Shown piece by piece: positions 24,189 through 32,969 of a DNA stretch of 64,000 bases. Within the stretch, counting starts at the first letter, position 1. Every line of letters starts with the position of its first letter. The translations under genes and the position numbers were made by a program. The stretch spans positions 62,001 to 126,000 of the forward strand of contig NZ_JAUCMN010000007.1 of NCBI RefSeq assembly GCF_030363035.1, given 5' to 3'. The notes below the pieces were generated by a model. That model was not told the DNA's origin, searched no databases, and worked only from the letters and a program-made list of their open reading frames with translations. The DNA comes from Curtobacterium caseinilyticum. GTDB taxonomy: Bacteria; Actinomycetota; Actinomycetes; Actinomycetales; Microbacteriaceae.

Positions 24189-24989
24189 ATGTCCCACTCG
24201 CCCGCCGCGCCGCTGCCGACCCGGGCACGCTCGAACAAGGTGCCCGACCCGACCGCGTCGTTCTGGATCATCAAGGTCCTCGCGACGACCGTCGGTGAGA
24301 CGGCGGCGGATCTCCTCAGCGACACCGTCGGCCTCGGGCTGCCGTTGACGACGCTGATCATGACGGTCGCGCTGGCCGTGTTCCTGGTCCTGCAGTTCCG
24401 GTCCCGCGCCTACCGGCCGCCGCTGTACTGGATGACCGTGGTCCTGATCAGCATCGTGGGCACCTGCGTCACCGACAACCTCACAGACGGGCTCGGCGTC
24501 CCTCTCGCTGTCAGCACGACCGTGTTCGGTGTCGCGCTGATCGCCGTGTTCGCGATCTGGTTCCGCGTCGAGGGAACCCTCTCGATCCACAGCATCGACA
24601 CGGTCCGGCGGGAAGCGTTCTACTGGCTCGCGATCCTGTTCACCTTCGCCCTCGGGACTGCCGCGGGCGACCTGATCGCCGAGCAGACCGGACTCGGGTA
24701 CTTCCCGTCGCTGCTGCTCTTCGCCGGAGCGATCGCCCTCACCGCAGCCATCTGGTTCATCGGCCGCCGCGGCCCGGTCCTCTGCTTCTGGATCGCGTAC
24801 ATCCTCACCCGACCGCTCGGCGCATCCACCGGAGACCTGCTGTCCGCGTCGACGAAGGACGGCGGACTCGGGATCGGGACGATCACCACGAGCGTCGTGT
24901 TCCTCGTCATCATCGCCGCGATCAGCACCTTCCTCGTGATCCGTCTCCGCCGCGACGAACCCGCCCAGCGCAGCCACCTGACCGCCTGA
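24189..24989 (+). CDS. COG4705-type integral membrane protein
   Basis: The 266-residue protein has about eight hydrophobic helices arranged as four repeats. Each repeat begins with an aromatic-Trp and continues to G-x4-D: FWIIKVLATTVGETAAD, YWMTVVLISIVGTCVTD, FYWLAILFTFALGTAAGD and FWIAYILTRPLGASTGD. Four intramembrane Asp residues in a four-fold repeat suggest an ion or proton pathway; that is inference. ATG 24189 follows GAGGAG. A paralogue is encoded two genes downstream with a DedA protein between, and all three are close-spaced. Confidence 0.75.
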   Translation: MSHSPAAPLPTRARSNKVPDPTASFWIIKVLATTVGETAADLLSDTVGLGLPLTTLIMTVALAVFLVLQFRSRAYRPPLYWMTVVLISIVGTCVTDNLTDGLGVPLAVSTTVFGVALIAVFAIWFRVEGTLSIHSIDTVRREAFYWLAILFTFALGTAAGDLIAEQTGLGYFPSLLLFAGAIALTAAIWFIGRRGPVLCFWIAYILTRPLGASTGDLLSASTKDGGLGIGTITTSVVFLVIIAAISTFLVIRLRRDEPAQRSHLTA

Positions 24990-25055
24990 CGCTTGAACTC
25001 TGTCGGCCGCCCCACTCGTTGGACGGTCGCCAAGATTTGTCCTGGAAGGACCGCC

Positions 25056-25730
25056 TTGCTCTCCACCGTTCCGCTCGCAGTGAGCCTGTTCGACGCCGCA
25101 TCCGTGCTGCACGCGTTCGGTCCGTACGTCCTCGCCGGCATCGCACTGCTGATCTTCATCGAGTCCGGCGTGCTGTTCCCCTTCCTGCCCGGCGACTCGC
25201 TCCTGGTCACTGCTGCAATCATCAGCAGCACGCTCGGCGTGACGCCGTGGCAGGTCGCTCTCGTGGCATCGATCGCCGCCATCGCCGGTGACCAGGTCGG
25301 CTACTGGATCGGGAAACGCTACGGCCGCCGACTGTTCAAGGACGACGCCCGCATCCTCACCACCGCCCGCCTCAACGAAGCGGAAGCGTTCTTCACCAAG
25401 TGGGGCGGCCTCAGCCTCGTCCTTGGCCGGTTCGTCCCGATCGTCCGGACCTACGTGCCGCTCGCCGCCGGCACCGCGCAGATGCACTACCGACGGTTCC
25501 TGCTGTTCAACCTCATCGGCGCGATCTCCTGGGCCTGCGGCCTGACCGCCGTCGGCGTGCTCCTGGGCGGAATCCCGCTGATCGCCCACAACATCGACGC
25601 GCTGATGATCGTCATCATCCTCGTCTCGATCCTCCCGATCGTGATCGGCGCGCTCCGCCGCCGCCACGTCGCGCGGAAGAACCGCAACACCTCGTCCGCA
25701 CCGTCGCAGCCGACCGGAGACGGCAGGTGA
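25056..25730 (+). CDS. DedA-family (SNARE-associated) membrane protein
   Basis: The 224-residue DedA protein has ESGVLFPFLPGDSLLVTAAI near the N-terminus, GDQVGYWIGKRYGRRLF in the middle and RFVPIVRTYVPLAAGTAQM, which carries the conserved Arg residues and the re-entrant region. DedA proteins include undecaprenyl-phosphate flippases and affect pH and antimicrobial tolerance. TTG 25056 was chosen because GGAAGGA ends 5 bases before it and the upstream extension looks non-coding. The stop overlaps the next GTG start (GTGA). Confidence 0.87.
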   Translation: MLSTVPLAVSLFDAASVLHAFGPYVLAGIALLIFIESGVLFPFLPGDSLLVTAAIISSTLGVTPWQVALVASIAAIAGDQVGYWIGKRYGRRLFKDDARILTTARLNEAEAFFTKWGGLSLVLGRFVPIVRTYVPLAAGTAQMHYRRFLLFNLIGAISWACGLTAVGVLLGGIPLIAHNIDALMIVIILVSILPIVIGALRRRHVARKNRNTSSAPSQPTGDGR

Positions 25731-26491
25731 GCTCGCGGAACCGGGTGCCGGAGCCCACGGCGTCGTTCTGGCTGATCAAGGTCCTCACGACCGGGATGGG
25801 CGAAGCGCTGTCAGACTTCCTGGTCACCCGGTTCGACCCCGCCCCGACCGTCCTCGTCACCGCGGCCCTCTTCCTCGTGGTCCTCGTCGTGCAACTCCGG
25901 GCAGACCGGTACCGACCCTGGCTCTACTGGGGGACGGTGTCGATGGTGGGAGTGTTCGGCACGATGGTCGCCGACGTCACACACGTCGCCCTCGGTGTGC
26001 CGTACTTAGTGTCGACCCCGGTGTTCCTCGCAGCGCTCGTCGCCGTGTTCGTTCTCTGGCGCCGCACCGAAGGCACCGTCGACGTGCACACCATCACGAC
26101 CACCCGTCGGCAACTGTTCTACTGGGCCGCCGTGATCACGACCTTCGCGATGGGGACCGCCGCCGGCGACCTCGCCGCCAGCACCTTGCACCTCGGCTAC
26201 CTCAGCGGCGGCCTCGTGTTCGTAGCAGCGATGATCCTCGTCGTTCTCGCGCGCGCGACGTCGATCATCGGCGCGGTGACGGCGTTCTGGACCGCGTACG
26301 TCCTCACCCGTCCCATCGGAGCATCGTTCGCCGACTTCGTCGCCCTTCCCAACGCGCGCGGCGGTCTCGCCGTGGGAACCGGGCTGGTCAGCGCGATCCT
26401 CCTCATCGTGATCGCGTTCGCGGTGGCGTGGACGAGGCACCTTCGTCCCCTCAGCTCGTCTGCTGCCGGAGCAGCACGAGGCGTCCGGTAA
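25727..26491 (+). CDS. COG4705-type integral membrane protein, second paralogue
   Basis: The 254-residue protein shows the same four-fold architecture as the 24189 gene: FWLIKVLTTGMGEALSD, YWGTVSMVGVFGTMVAD, FYWAAVITTFAMGTAAGD and FWTAYVLTRPIGASFAD. All four Asp positions are kept. GTG 25727 overlaps the DedA stop, so it is coupled. Having two diverged paralogues in one operon suggests a heteromeric complex. The stop codon (CGG TAA) falls inside copy 8 of the dispersed element. Confidence 0.75.
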   Translation: MSSRNRVPEPTASFWLIKVLTTGMGEALSDFLVTRFDPAPTVLVTAALFLVVLVVQLRADRYRPWLYWGTVSMVGVFGTMVADVTHVALGVPYLVSTPVFLAALVAVFVLWRRTEGTVDVHTITTTRRQLFYWAAVITTFAMGTAAGDLAASTLHLGYLSGGLVFVAAMILVVLARATSIIGAVTAFWTAYVLTRPIGASFADFVALPNARGGLAVGTGLVSAILLIVIAFAVAWTRHLRPLSSSAAGAARGVR

Positions 26492-26510
26492 GCCATCGGC
26501 TATCGAGACG
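26484..26510 (+). repeat. dispersed ~27-bp element, copy 8
   Basis: TCCGGTAAGCCATCGGCTAT followed by CGAGACG matches the core. It supplies the TAA stop of the second COG4705 gene. Confidence 0.8.
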
Positions 26511-26544
26511 ACTGCATCCCTTCCTGACTCGATACCGTGCAGGG

Positions 26545-27123
26545 ATGAGTTCCCTGCGCCTGCCGGTCATCTCGTGCAGCCTCGATCCCGCCAGTTCCAG
26601 TCGCCAGCTCGCCGATCAGTCGGTAGCGCTCCTGGCAGCGAGGGGCCACCGGTCGGAGATCGTTGACCTCGGAACGCTCGCGCTACCGGCGTTCGATAAC
26701 GACCGGGTGTTCAACAGTGACGCTTTCAGTGCGCTGCACGATGCCATTCGCGAATCCGATGGAGTGGTGTTGGCGTTCCCGATATACAACTGGGCCCCAT
26801 CGTCGGTCGTCAAGTCACTCATCGAGGCCACCGGCGCGACTGGGAACGGCAGGCGCGCTGCCTGGTTCGACAAGGTCGTCACCTTCGTGTGTGCTGCCGG
26901 GCTACCGCACAGCTACATGGCCACCGGCGTCCTCGCGCAGTCCCTGATGCTCGACTTCAAGTGCGTGGTGAACCCGTACACGGCATACATCTCGGAGCGT
27001 GACTGGGACGAAGGGGTTCTCACCGTCGACAGGGCGGCGAGGCTAGACAAAACCATGGCGGTCCATGTCGAGCTCGCGAGTCTGCTTCGAGACAGGACGT
27101 ACCGATCCGACTGGGAGGTGTGA
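26545..27123 (+). CDS. NADPH-dependent FMN reductase / flavodoxin-fold protein
   Basis: The 192-residue protein has a flavodoxin-like fold. LPVISCSLDPASSSRQLADQ is the FMN phosphate loop, GVVLAFPIYNWAPSSVVKSL is the flavin-binding PxYN-type motif, and KVVTFVCAAGLPHSYMATG follows the third strand. It would transfer electrons from NAD(P)H to FMN or quinones. ATG 26545 has only a weak GCAGGG upstream. It is convergent with the AraC-type gene that ends at 27174 and stands alone. Confidence 0.83.
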   Translation: MSSLRLPVISCSLDPASSSRQLADQSVALLAARGHRSEIVDLGTLALPAFDNDRVFNSDAFSALHDAIRESDGVVLAFPIYNWAPSSVVKSLIEATGATGNGRRAAWFDKVVTFVCAAGLPHSYMATGVLAQSLMLDFKCVVNPYTAYISERDWDEGVLTVDRAARLDKTMAVHVELASLLRDRTYRSDWEV

Positions 27124-27173
27124 ACGACAGTCAGCTGCTTCCGATGATCGGATCGGTCGATGAGCCAACTGCC

Positions 27174-28124
27174 TCACTCCTGGAACGCGGCTCGGTAGGC
27201 AGTGGGGGATGTGCCGATGATGCTGCCGAAGTGGCGTCGGAGGTTCGCGTCTGATCGGAGCCCGGTCGCTTCTGCGACCTGGCTCATCGTGAGGTCAGTG
27301 CGTTCGAGGAGTTCCCGAGCGCGGTCGATCCTGGCGCGAAGGACCCACTGCATCGGGGTGATGCCGGTGCCGGCTGTGAATCGCCGGGAGAACGTGCGTG
27401 CGGAGACGTTCGCTTGACGAGCGAGGGTGGCGAGGGACAGGTCGTCGTCGAGGTGGTCGAGCGCCCAGGCTCGGGTGGCGGCGAAGACGTCGCCGAGCGG
27501 TTCGGGGATGGTCCGGGGCACGTACTGAGCTTGACCGCCGCTTCGGTAGGGAGCGCTGACGAGGCGCCTGGCGACGTGGTTGGCGAGGGCGACGCCGTGG
27601 TCGCGGCGGATGAGGTGGAGGCAGAGGTCGATGCCGCTCGCGGCACCGGCGCTGGTGAGGACGTTGCCGGCGTCGACGAACAGCACGTGCTCGTCGACGT
27701 CGACGTCCGGGTATTGGTCGCGGAGGACGTCGGTGTAGTGCCAGTGCGTCGTCGCGGCTTGCCCGTCGAGGAGGCCGGCGGCGGCGAGGGTGAACGCGCC
27801 TGTCGAGATCGCGGCGAGCCGGGCGCCGCGTTCGTGTGCGGCGCGGAGTGCTGCGATGACCGCTGGAGGTGTGGTGACGTCGGCGGGGTTCCGGTAGCCG
27901 GGGACGAGGATGGTGTCGGCCCAGGCGAGGGTGTCCAGGTCGTGGCTGACGGCGTAGGCGAGGCCGTTCCACCCGTCGACGGTGCCGACGTGTTCGGCGC
28001 AGACGCGGACCTCGTAGGGCATGCTCGGGCGCTTTGCGAACACGTGCGCGGCGATCCCGACGTCGAGCGCTTTTGCTCCGTCGAGGACGAGGACCGCCAC
28101 TCGGTGGTCGCGGTCTGTGCTCAC
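27174..28124 (-). CDS. GlxA-family (DJ-1/PfpI + AraC) transcriptional regulator
   Basis: The protein has an N-terminal class I amidotransferase-like DJ-1/PfpI domain. RVAVLVLDGAKALDVGIAAH opens it, the ARLAAISTGAFTLAAAGLL nucleophile elbow carries Thr-Gly in place of Cys-Gly, and ATTHWHYTDVL follows. The C-terminus is an AraC double helix-turn-helix (LSLATLARQANVSARTFSRR and TMSQVAEATGLRSDANLRRH). GTG 28124 is the preferred start; an ATG at 28157 would overlap the MFS gene by 23 bases. It is the last gene of the methyltransferase-MFS-regulator operon and probably controls it. Confidence 0.88.
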   Translation of the reverse strand: MSTDRDHRVAVLVLDGAKALDVGIAAHVFAKRPSMPYEVRVCAEHVGTVDGWNGLAYAVSHDLDTLAWADTILVPGYRNPADVTTPPAVIAALRAAHERGARLAAISTGAFTLAAAGLLDGQAATTHWHYTDVLRDQYPDVDVDEHVLFVDAGNVLTSAGAASGIDLCLHLIRRDHGVALANHVARRLVSAPYRSGGQAQYVPRTIPEPLGDVFAATRAWALDHLDDDLSLATLARQANVSARTFSRRFTAGTGITPMQWVLRARIDRARELLERTDLTMSQVAEATGLRSDANLRRHFGSIIGTSPTAYRAAFQE

Positions 28125-28134
28125 GACCTTGAAC

Positions 28135-29307
28135 CTAGCGCGCTTCGTCGCGTGCACGGGTGGTGGCGGCAGCGGCGGCGGCCAGCACGGTGAGGACGAT
28201 GACTGCCGCGGCGATGTGCACGGCCCGGTACGGGTCGGGGGAGGTGCCGAGGGCGGCGATGAGGAGGCCGGCGAGGACGGCTCCGGCGCGGCGGGTGTTG
28301 GTGAAGAGCCCTGAGGCGAGCCCGGGGCTCGGGAAGACGTCTTGGAACACGGTCAGTCCGAGGCCGGCGACGGTCGCGAAGAACCAGGCGTTCAGTGGCT
28401 GCAGGACCAGGAGCTGCCACGGCTCATGGACCAGTGCGACGAGGCCGTAGTAGGCGACTCCGCACGCCCAGCCGCCGGCGAGGAGGAGCCGGACGGAGCG
28501 GTGTTCCTGGAGTCGGCCAATCAGCAGTAGTGCGGGGATCTCGAGAAGAGCGGCAGCACCGAGCGTGGCACCGGCCCAGATGATCGGCGCTCGAAGCTCG
28601 TGGACGACGAACAGGGTCGCGATGGTGACGGTGGCGATGTTCGTGGCCTGCAGGAGTGTGAATGCTCCGACGACACCCCAGCGGTTCCACCCGCGAAGCT
28701 GCGCCAACAGCCGCGGTCGAGGCGCAGCGTCATCGGTGTGAGTGGTCCCGCGACGGCGGATGAGCAGGAGCGCGGTGACGACGTTGATCAGGCCGATGCC
28801 GGCGAGCAGCGCCAGCGCTGCTGGGGAGCCGGCCGTCCCGGTGACGAGGGTTGCCAGGGGTGGGCCGATGACCCAGGCGAAGGACAAGATCGCGCGGGTC
28901 CGGATGACCTGCGCCGGTGGTGCGCCTTCGTGGCGGAGCTGCGCGAACAGCAGCGTCGACCCGACCCCGGGCGGGCCGCCGAGGATGACCAGGGCGAGCA
29001 CGACCACGGGGAGCGACGTCGTGAGGGCGAGGACCGCGACGAGGGCGACGCCGCCGAGGGCGCAGAACACCAGCGGCCGCAGGTAGTTCCGAGTCTGGTC
29101 CGCGAGGGTCGGGATCACCAGGGACGCGACGAACCCGCCGACGTTGTAGAGCCCGAGCACCCAGCCGACCTCGGCTGGCGTCGCGCCGCAGAGCGTCACG
29201 AGGAGCACGGCCAGCAGTGGGTTCAGCACCGCGAACTGCAACGCCCAGAACCACGCCGCGACCGGCCACAGCACCTTCCCCTGCCGCTGCACCGTCTCTG
29301 TCGTCAC
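28135..29307 (-). CDS. MFS transporter, SET-type (sugar efflux-like)
   Basis: The 390-residue permease has 12 predicted helices. GWVLGLYNVGGFVASLVIP and LADQTRNYLRPLVFCALGGV resemble the first-half motif of SET-type carriers. The C-terminus ends in a short Arg-rich tail. GTG 29307 overlaps the methyltransferase stop (GTGA), showing coupling. The location, after a methyltransferase and before a GlxA-like regulator, would fit export of a modified metabolite or antibiotic; that is inference only. Confidence 0.85.
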   Translation of the reverse strand: MTTETVQRQGKVLWPVAAWFWALQFAVLNPLLAVLLVTLCGATPAEVGWVLGLYNVGGFVASLVIPTLADQTRNYLRPLVFCALGGVALVAVLALTTSLPVVVLALVILGGPPGVGSTLLFAQLRHEGAPPAQVIRTRAILSFAWVIGPPLATLVTGTAGSPAALALLAGIGLINVVTALLLIRRRGTTHTDDAAPRPRLLAQLRGWNRWGVVGAFTLLQATNIATVTIATLFVVHELRAPIIWAGATLGAAALLEIPALLLIGRLQEHRSVRLLLAGGWACGVAYYGLVALVHEPWQLLVLQPLNAWFFATVAGLGLTVFQDVFPSPGLASGLFTNTRRAGAVLAGLLIAALGTSPDPYRAVHIAAAVIVLTVLAAAAAATTRARDEAR

Positions 29308-30095
29308 GGGCGCCCCACCACGAGGCGCAGCGACCCGTCGAACGTCGGCTGGACGCGGAGCTGCCCGTGCCGGGCGTCCCACGCGCCCGAGTCGAGGTCA
29401 GCCTGCAGCGTGCGCTCGAAGCGTTCTTCGACGTCCGGGCCGACGAAGCTCCACGCGGAGTTCGCGCGCCTGGCGCCGGGGTCGAGGAGTGCTTCGGGCC
29501 GGCCGTAGTACGCCTCGCTGAACCCGTCGACGCATCCGAGTGGGATCGGCACCGACGCAGCGCTGACGGTTCCGCCGAGTCCTACGCGCAGAGCGTCGAT
29601 CGATGGGTACCGGCTGGCTTCGGTGGCGATGACTTCGGGTGCGTAGTCGTTGATCCACGACCGGGTGAGCGCCGCTGGGTCGCAGGTGAGGATCACGACC
29701 GGATCGCGCGTCACGCGGCGGACCTCTCGGAGCCCAGCCTGCAGATCCCGCCACTGGTGCACGGTGAACGACGCCAGGGCCGCGTCGAAGCTGTCATCGT
29801 CGAACGGAAGGTCCTCAGCGGTCGCGTTGACTGCCGGCGAGAGTCCTGCGGGACGTTGTGCACGCATCGTGGCGCTTGGCTCGACGGCGGTGACGTCCAG
29901 GTCGGTTGGTTCGTAGGAGCCCGCTCCCGCTCCGACGTTCACCAGCGTTCGCGCGTCGCCGAGCGCAGTCCGGATCGCCGCGGTGAACTCGGGTTCCGGG
30001 CGCCGGTACTGCGCGTACCCGGTCCCGATCACGCCGTAGTTCGCATCGCCGGCACTGCCATCGGACCCGCTCGCGACTGAACGCTCATCTCTCAT
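29304..30095 (-). CDS. class I SAM-dependent methyltransferase
   Basis: The 263-residue protein has motif I TLVNVGAGAGSYEP, the post-I acidic residue in DVTAVEPS, motif II/III around NATAEDLPFDDDSFDAALAS and LREVRRVTRDPVVIL. The arrangement is that of UbiE/Methyltransf_11 small-molecule methyltransferases. ATG 30095 follows CTGAGGG. It is the first gene of the operon with the MFS carrier and the AraC regulator. The substrate is unknown. Confidence 0.87.
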   Translation of the reverse strand: MRDERSVASGSDGSAGDANYGVIGTGYAQYRRPEPEFTAAIRTALGDARTLVNVGAGAGSYEPTDLDVTAVEPSATMRAQRPAGLSPAVNATAEDLPFDDDSFDAALASFTVHQWRDLQAGLREVRRVTRDPVVILTCDPAALTRSWINDYAPEVIATEASRYPSIDALRVGLGGTVSAASVPIPLGCVDGFSEAYYGRPEALLDPGARRANSAWSFVGPDVEERFERTLQADLDSGAWDARHGQLRVQPTFDGSLRLVVGRP

Positions 30096-30216
30096 GCCCT
30101 CAGCCAACCGCCGGCCCGACCCCTGCCGCCAGCGGTGATCAGGACGACGGCCGTACAGATCGAGCCAACCCGTGACGACGGTTTCCTGCGCAGATTCGTG
30201 TTGAATAGCGGATGAT

Positions 30217-30232
30217 CGCCGCATTTGCGGCG
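30217..30232. promoter_or_regulatory. 16-bp perfect palindrome upstream of modA
   Basis: CGCCGCATTTGCGGCG lies 24 bases before the modA start and could be an operator. There is no direct evidence for the binding protein. Confidence 0.4.
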
Positions 30233-30255
30233 CAACCCGTCGAATGGATCCCGTC

Positions 30256-31059
30256 ATGCCGCACCGCGCCACCCGCCTGCCCGTCCTCCTGACCGCGGTC
30301 GCTGCGGCGTCGCTGCTGCTCACCTCGTGCACCGCTGGCAGCACGACGGCCAGCTCGTGATCGCCGTCGGCGTCGTCGACGTCCGCGACGGGCTCGATCA
30401 CGGTGTTCGCGGCCGCGTCGTTGCAGAAGACGTTCACCGAGCTGGGCAAGCAGTACGAGGCCGCGCACCCGGGCACGACGATCGAGTTCTCCTTCGCCGG
30501 CTCCAGCGACCTCGTGACGCAGATCCAGAACGGCGCGCCGGCAGACGTGTTCGCGTCGGCGGACACGAAGAACATGGACAAGCTCGCCGGCAGTGACCTC
30601 CAGGGCTCACCGGAGGACTTCGCGAAGAACACGCTCGAGATCGCGGTCGCACCGGGCAACCCGAAGAAGATCACCGACCTCAAGGACCTCACCAACGCGG
30701 GCGTGCAGGTCGTCACCTGCGCCAGCCCCGTCCCCTGCGGCGCGGCTACGGAGAAGGTCGAGCAGGCCACCGGCATCACGTTGAAGCCCGTCAGCGAGGA
30801 ACAGTCCGTCACCGACGTGCTCGGGAAGGTCAGCTCCGGTCAGGCAGACGCCGGCCTGGTCTACGTCACCGACGTCAAGGGCGCCGCCGGCAAGGTCGAC
30901 GGAGTGACTTTCAAGGACGCCTCCTCCGCCGTCAACACGTACCCGATCGCGGTGCTCAAGGAGAGCAAGAACCCCGACCTCGCCGCAGCGTTGAGCGACT
31001 ACATCCGCTCCGACGCCGGGCAGAAGGTGCTCCAGGCGGCCGGCTTCCAAGCTCCATGA
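30256..31059 (+). pseudogene. modA: molybdate ABC transporter substrate-binding protein, broken by in-frame TGA
   Basis: From ATG 30256 the frame encodes a lipoprotein signal (MPHRATRLPVLLTAVAAASL, then LLTSC as lipobox). TGA follows at 30358-30360 inside the Ser/Ala-rich linker. The same frame then continues as a complete ModA domain: ITVFAAASLQKTFTELG, EFSFAGSSDLVTQIQNG, PADVFASADTKNMD and AGLVYVTDV. The signal peptide is therefore separated from the mature protein by one stop. A restart at GTG 30403 would give a cytosolic protein that cannot work in uptake. modB and modC are not found downstream. Confidence 0.85.
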
Positions 31060-31151
31060 GCACCAGGTCTGCTCGTCCGGTAACCCAACGGTCTGCGGGG
31101 CAGTCAGCCCTCGGGATGCTTCCTAGGTTGCATCACACCTCCAGGTCATGA
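31056..31151 (+). pseudogene. 31-codon ORF overlapping the modA stop, possible modB remnant
   Basis: An ATG overlaps the modA stop (ATGA at 31056-31059), the usual position of modB. The frame (MSTRSARPVTQRSAGQSALG...) ends at TGA 31149-31151 without any membrane helix. TCCGGTAACCCAACGG in it also faintly resembles the dispersed element. Identity with modB is not demonstrable. Confidence 0.25.
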
Positions 31152-31316
31152 GTCGACACAGAAGCGGCACCGGCGGAAGACGCGCTGCCGATTGACCTGT
31201 GGATCGCCGCGTGCTCGTGTCGCCTGAAAGTTTTAGCACCGCTGTGCAACGATGCTCGGGAAGTGAAGGACGGTCAGCACCGACTCGGTCCGTCCACCGG
31301 ACCGAGGAGCTCAGCG

Positions 31317-32969
31317 ATGCGACTATCGCGAATCACCATCAAAAACTATTCGCGCATCGCCGACCTCGACCTGCACGTCGGCAGCCATCTTGTCATCGTG
31401 GGAGCAAACGACGTCGGGAAGACATCCGTGCTTCGAGCGATCGATCTCGCTCTGGGATCCGCCGCGCAGCTCTACCAGTCACTGTCGGTGCAAGACCTGG
31501 CCGCGGCGGATGAACCACTTACCGTCGCCGTGCAGTTCGTCGATTTCTCGGAGACGGAACGAGCGGCCTTCTACCGTGAGATCGACAGCGACCCACTCAC
31601 AAAGACGGAGTCGCTCGATGTCCGACTTGAAGTCGTCGTTGACCCGGACGATACGGACTCCGTGCTGATCTCGCGGTGGAGCCCAGGGCGGGGTGAGGTC
31701 CGTCCACTGACCAGAGAGCAGATCTCGACTCTCGGCTGGAGGTATCTCCCGGCCGTCCGACAAGCGTCCGCAGCGCAGCTCGAAAGCCCGACCGGTGCAG
31801 TCAAGACGCTGCTGCGGGCACTCGAACCGGACCTGGGCGATGAGCGAGTGGCGCTCGGCGAGATCCTCAACTCTTTCAACTCCACGCTGGCGGGGAGCGC
31901 CCCTCTCTCCGAACTCCTGTCCGGCGTCGCCAACCGACTTTCAGACGCGATGCCGCGAACAATCACACCCGAGGAGCTCGCCGTCCGAAGCAGCGCCGAC
32001 CCCACCGCCTCGGTTCTCGAAGGGGTTTCGTTGTACACCCGGTCCGACGATGGATACGTTCCGATTTCTGAGCAGTCCGACGGTATCCGTCAACTCATCG
32101 CCATGACGCTGTTCGATCTCGCCGAGGGCGCCGCGAACGTCATTGCGATCGATGAGCCGGAGATTCACCTGCACCCGTCGAGCCAGCGGACCGTCGCCGA
32201 CCTACTCGCGTCGGATCGAAACCAAAAGATCCTCGTGACGCACTCGCCGTACATCGTTCAGAAGTTTGATCCAAGTGCAGTCGTCGCCGTTGATCCGAAC
32301 GGTGTCTGCCACCAGCTCGATCCCGACCGTGTCACGCTCGAAGAGCGGGTGCAGGCGCACTGGTGGTCACCGCGCATGATCGAAGCGCTCACCGCCCGGA
32401 TTGTCATCGCGGTCGAAGGTGTCGCCGACCGGCTCATCGTCGAGGCTGCGGCACGAACACTCGGAATCTCTCTCGACCGCATCGGGGCGTCCGTGTTCGA
32501 ACTTGGCGGCGCCGAAAACTTCCCCGCCGTATACAAGCTGCTCGGACCTGCCGGATTCGGGATCGATATGCTCGGTCTTGTCGACTATGCCGAGAAGGGC
32601 AAATGGATCGGCGCTGTGGGCGGACGAGAACGCGACGTCGTTGGGCGCACCGTCTTCGTCTCGAAGGCCGACCTCGAGGACGAATACTGCCGAGCTCTCG
32701 GTGTCCAAGTGATGGCAACTCGTCTGACGAATGCTGGCGTCGCAAAGGACTTCGATGCACTCCGCGCCGCGTGCGCCACCGAAGACATCAGCTCGATGAC
32801 GCCAGAGGCCATCGCGAAGTACTGCCGATCCAGCGGCGGCCAGCCACGAGTCAACCGGAAAGTCCCATCGGCGTTGGCCGTGAGCAAGGGACTCACGATT
32901 GCGGAGGTCCAGGCCATGGAAAGCGTCCATGCGCTGCTCGTCGAAATCGAACGACGGACGGATTCGTGA
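31317..32969 (+). CDS. gajA: Gabija-like GajA: OLD-family ATPase/TOPRIM nuclease
   Basis: The 550-residue protein has an N-terminal AAA/ABC-type ATPase with Walker A VIVGANDVGKTSVLRAI, Walker B VIAIDEPEIHLHPSS and the H-loop LVTHSPYIVQKF. A C-terminal TOPRIM domain follows with the Glu motif IVIAVEGVADRLIVEAA, the Asp motif LGLVDYAEKGKW, and KADLEDEYCRALG. In GajA this domain nicks DNA and is restrained by nucleotides. The second Asp of the DxD pair is Ala here (DYAE). ATG 31317 follows GAGGAG. It overlaps the helicase gene by 4 bases (GTGA). Confidence 0.75.
   Translation: MRLSRITIKNYSRIADLDLHVGSHLVIVGANDVGKTSVLRAIDLALGSAAQLYQSLSVQDLAAADEPLTVAVQFVDFSETERAAFYREIDSDPLTKTESLDVRLEVVVDPDDTDSVLISRWSPGRGEVRPLTREQISTLGWRYLPAVRQASAAQLESPTGAVKTLLRALEPDLGDERVALGEILNSFNSTLAGSAPLSELLSGVANRLSDAMPRTITPEELAVRSSADPTASVLEGVSLYTRSDDGYVPISEQSDGIRQLIAMTLFDLAEGAANVIAIDEPEIHLHPSSQRTVADLLASDRNQKILVTHSPYIVQKFDPSAVVAVDPNGVCHQLDPDRVTLEERVQAHWWSPRMIEALTARIVIAVEGVADRLIVEAAARTLGISLDRIGASVFELGGAENFPAVYKLLGPAGFGIDMLGLVDYAEKGKWIGAVGGRERDVVGRTVFVSKADLEDEYCRALGVQVMATRLTNAGVAKDFDALRAACATEDISSMTPEAIAKYCRSSGGQPRVNRKVPSALAVSKGLTIAEVQAMESVHALLVEIERRTDS

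Noticed and set aside
23424-25667. 747-codon - strand open frame across the kinase and membrane operon
   Set aside because: It is antisense to well-supported genes and highly charged, with no recognisable fold.
30358-30360. Selenocysteine or programmed readthrough at the modA TGA
   Set aside because: ModA proteins do not use selenocysteine, the TGA lies in a disordered linker, and no SECIS-like hairpin was seen. A nonsense mutation or sequencing error is simpler.
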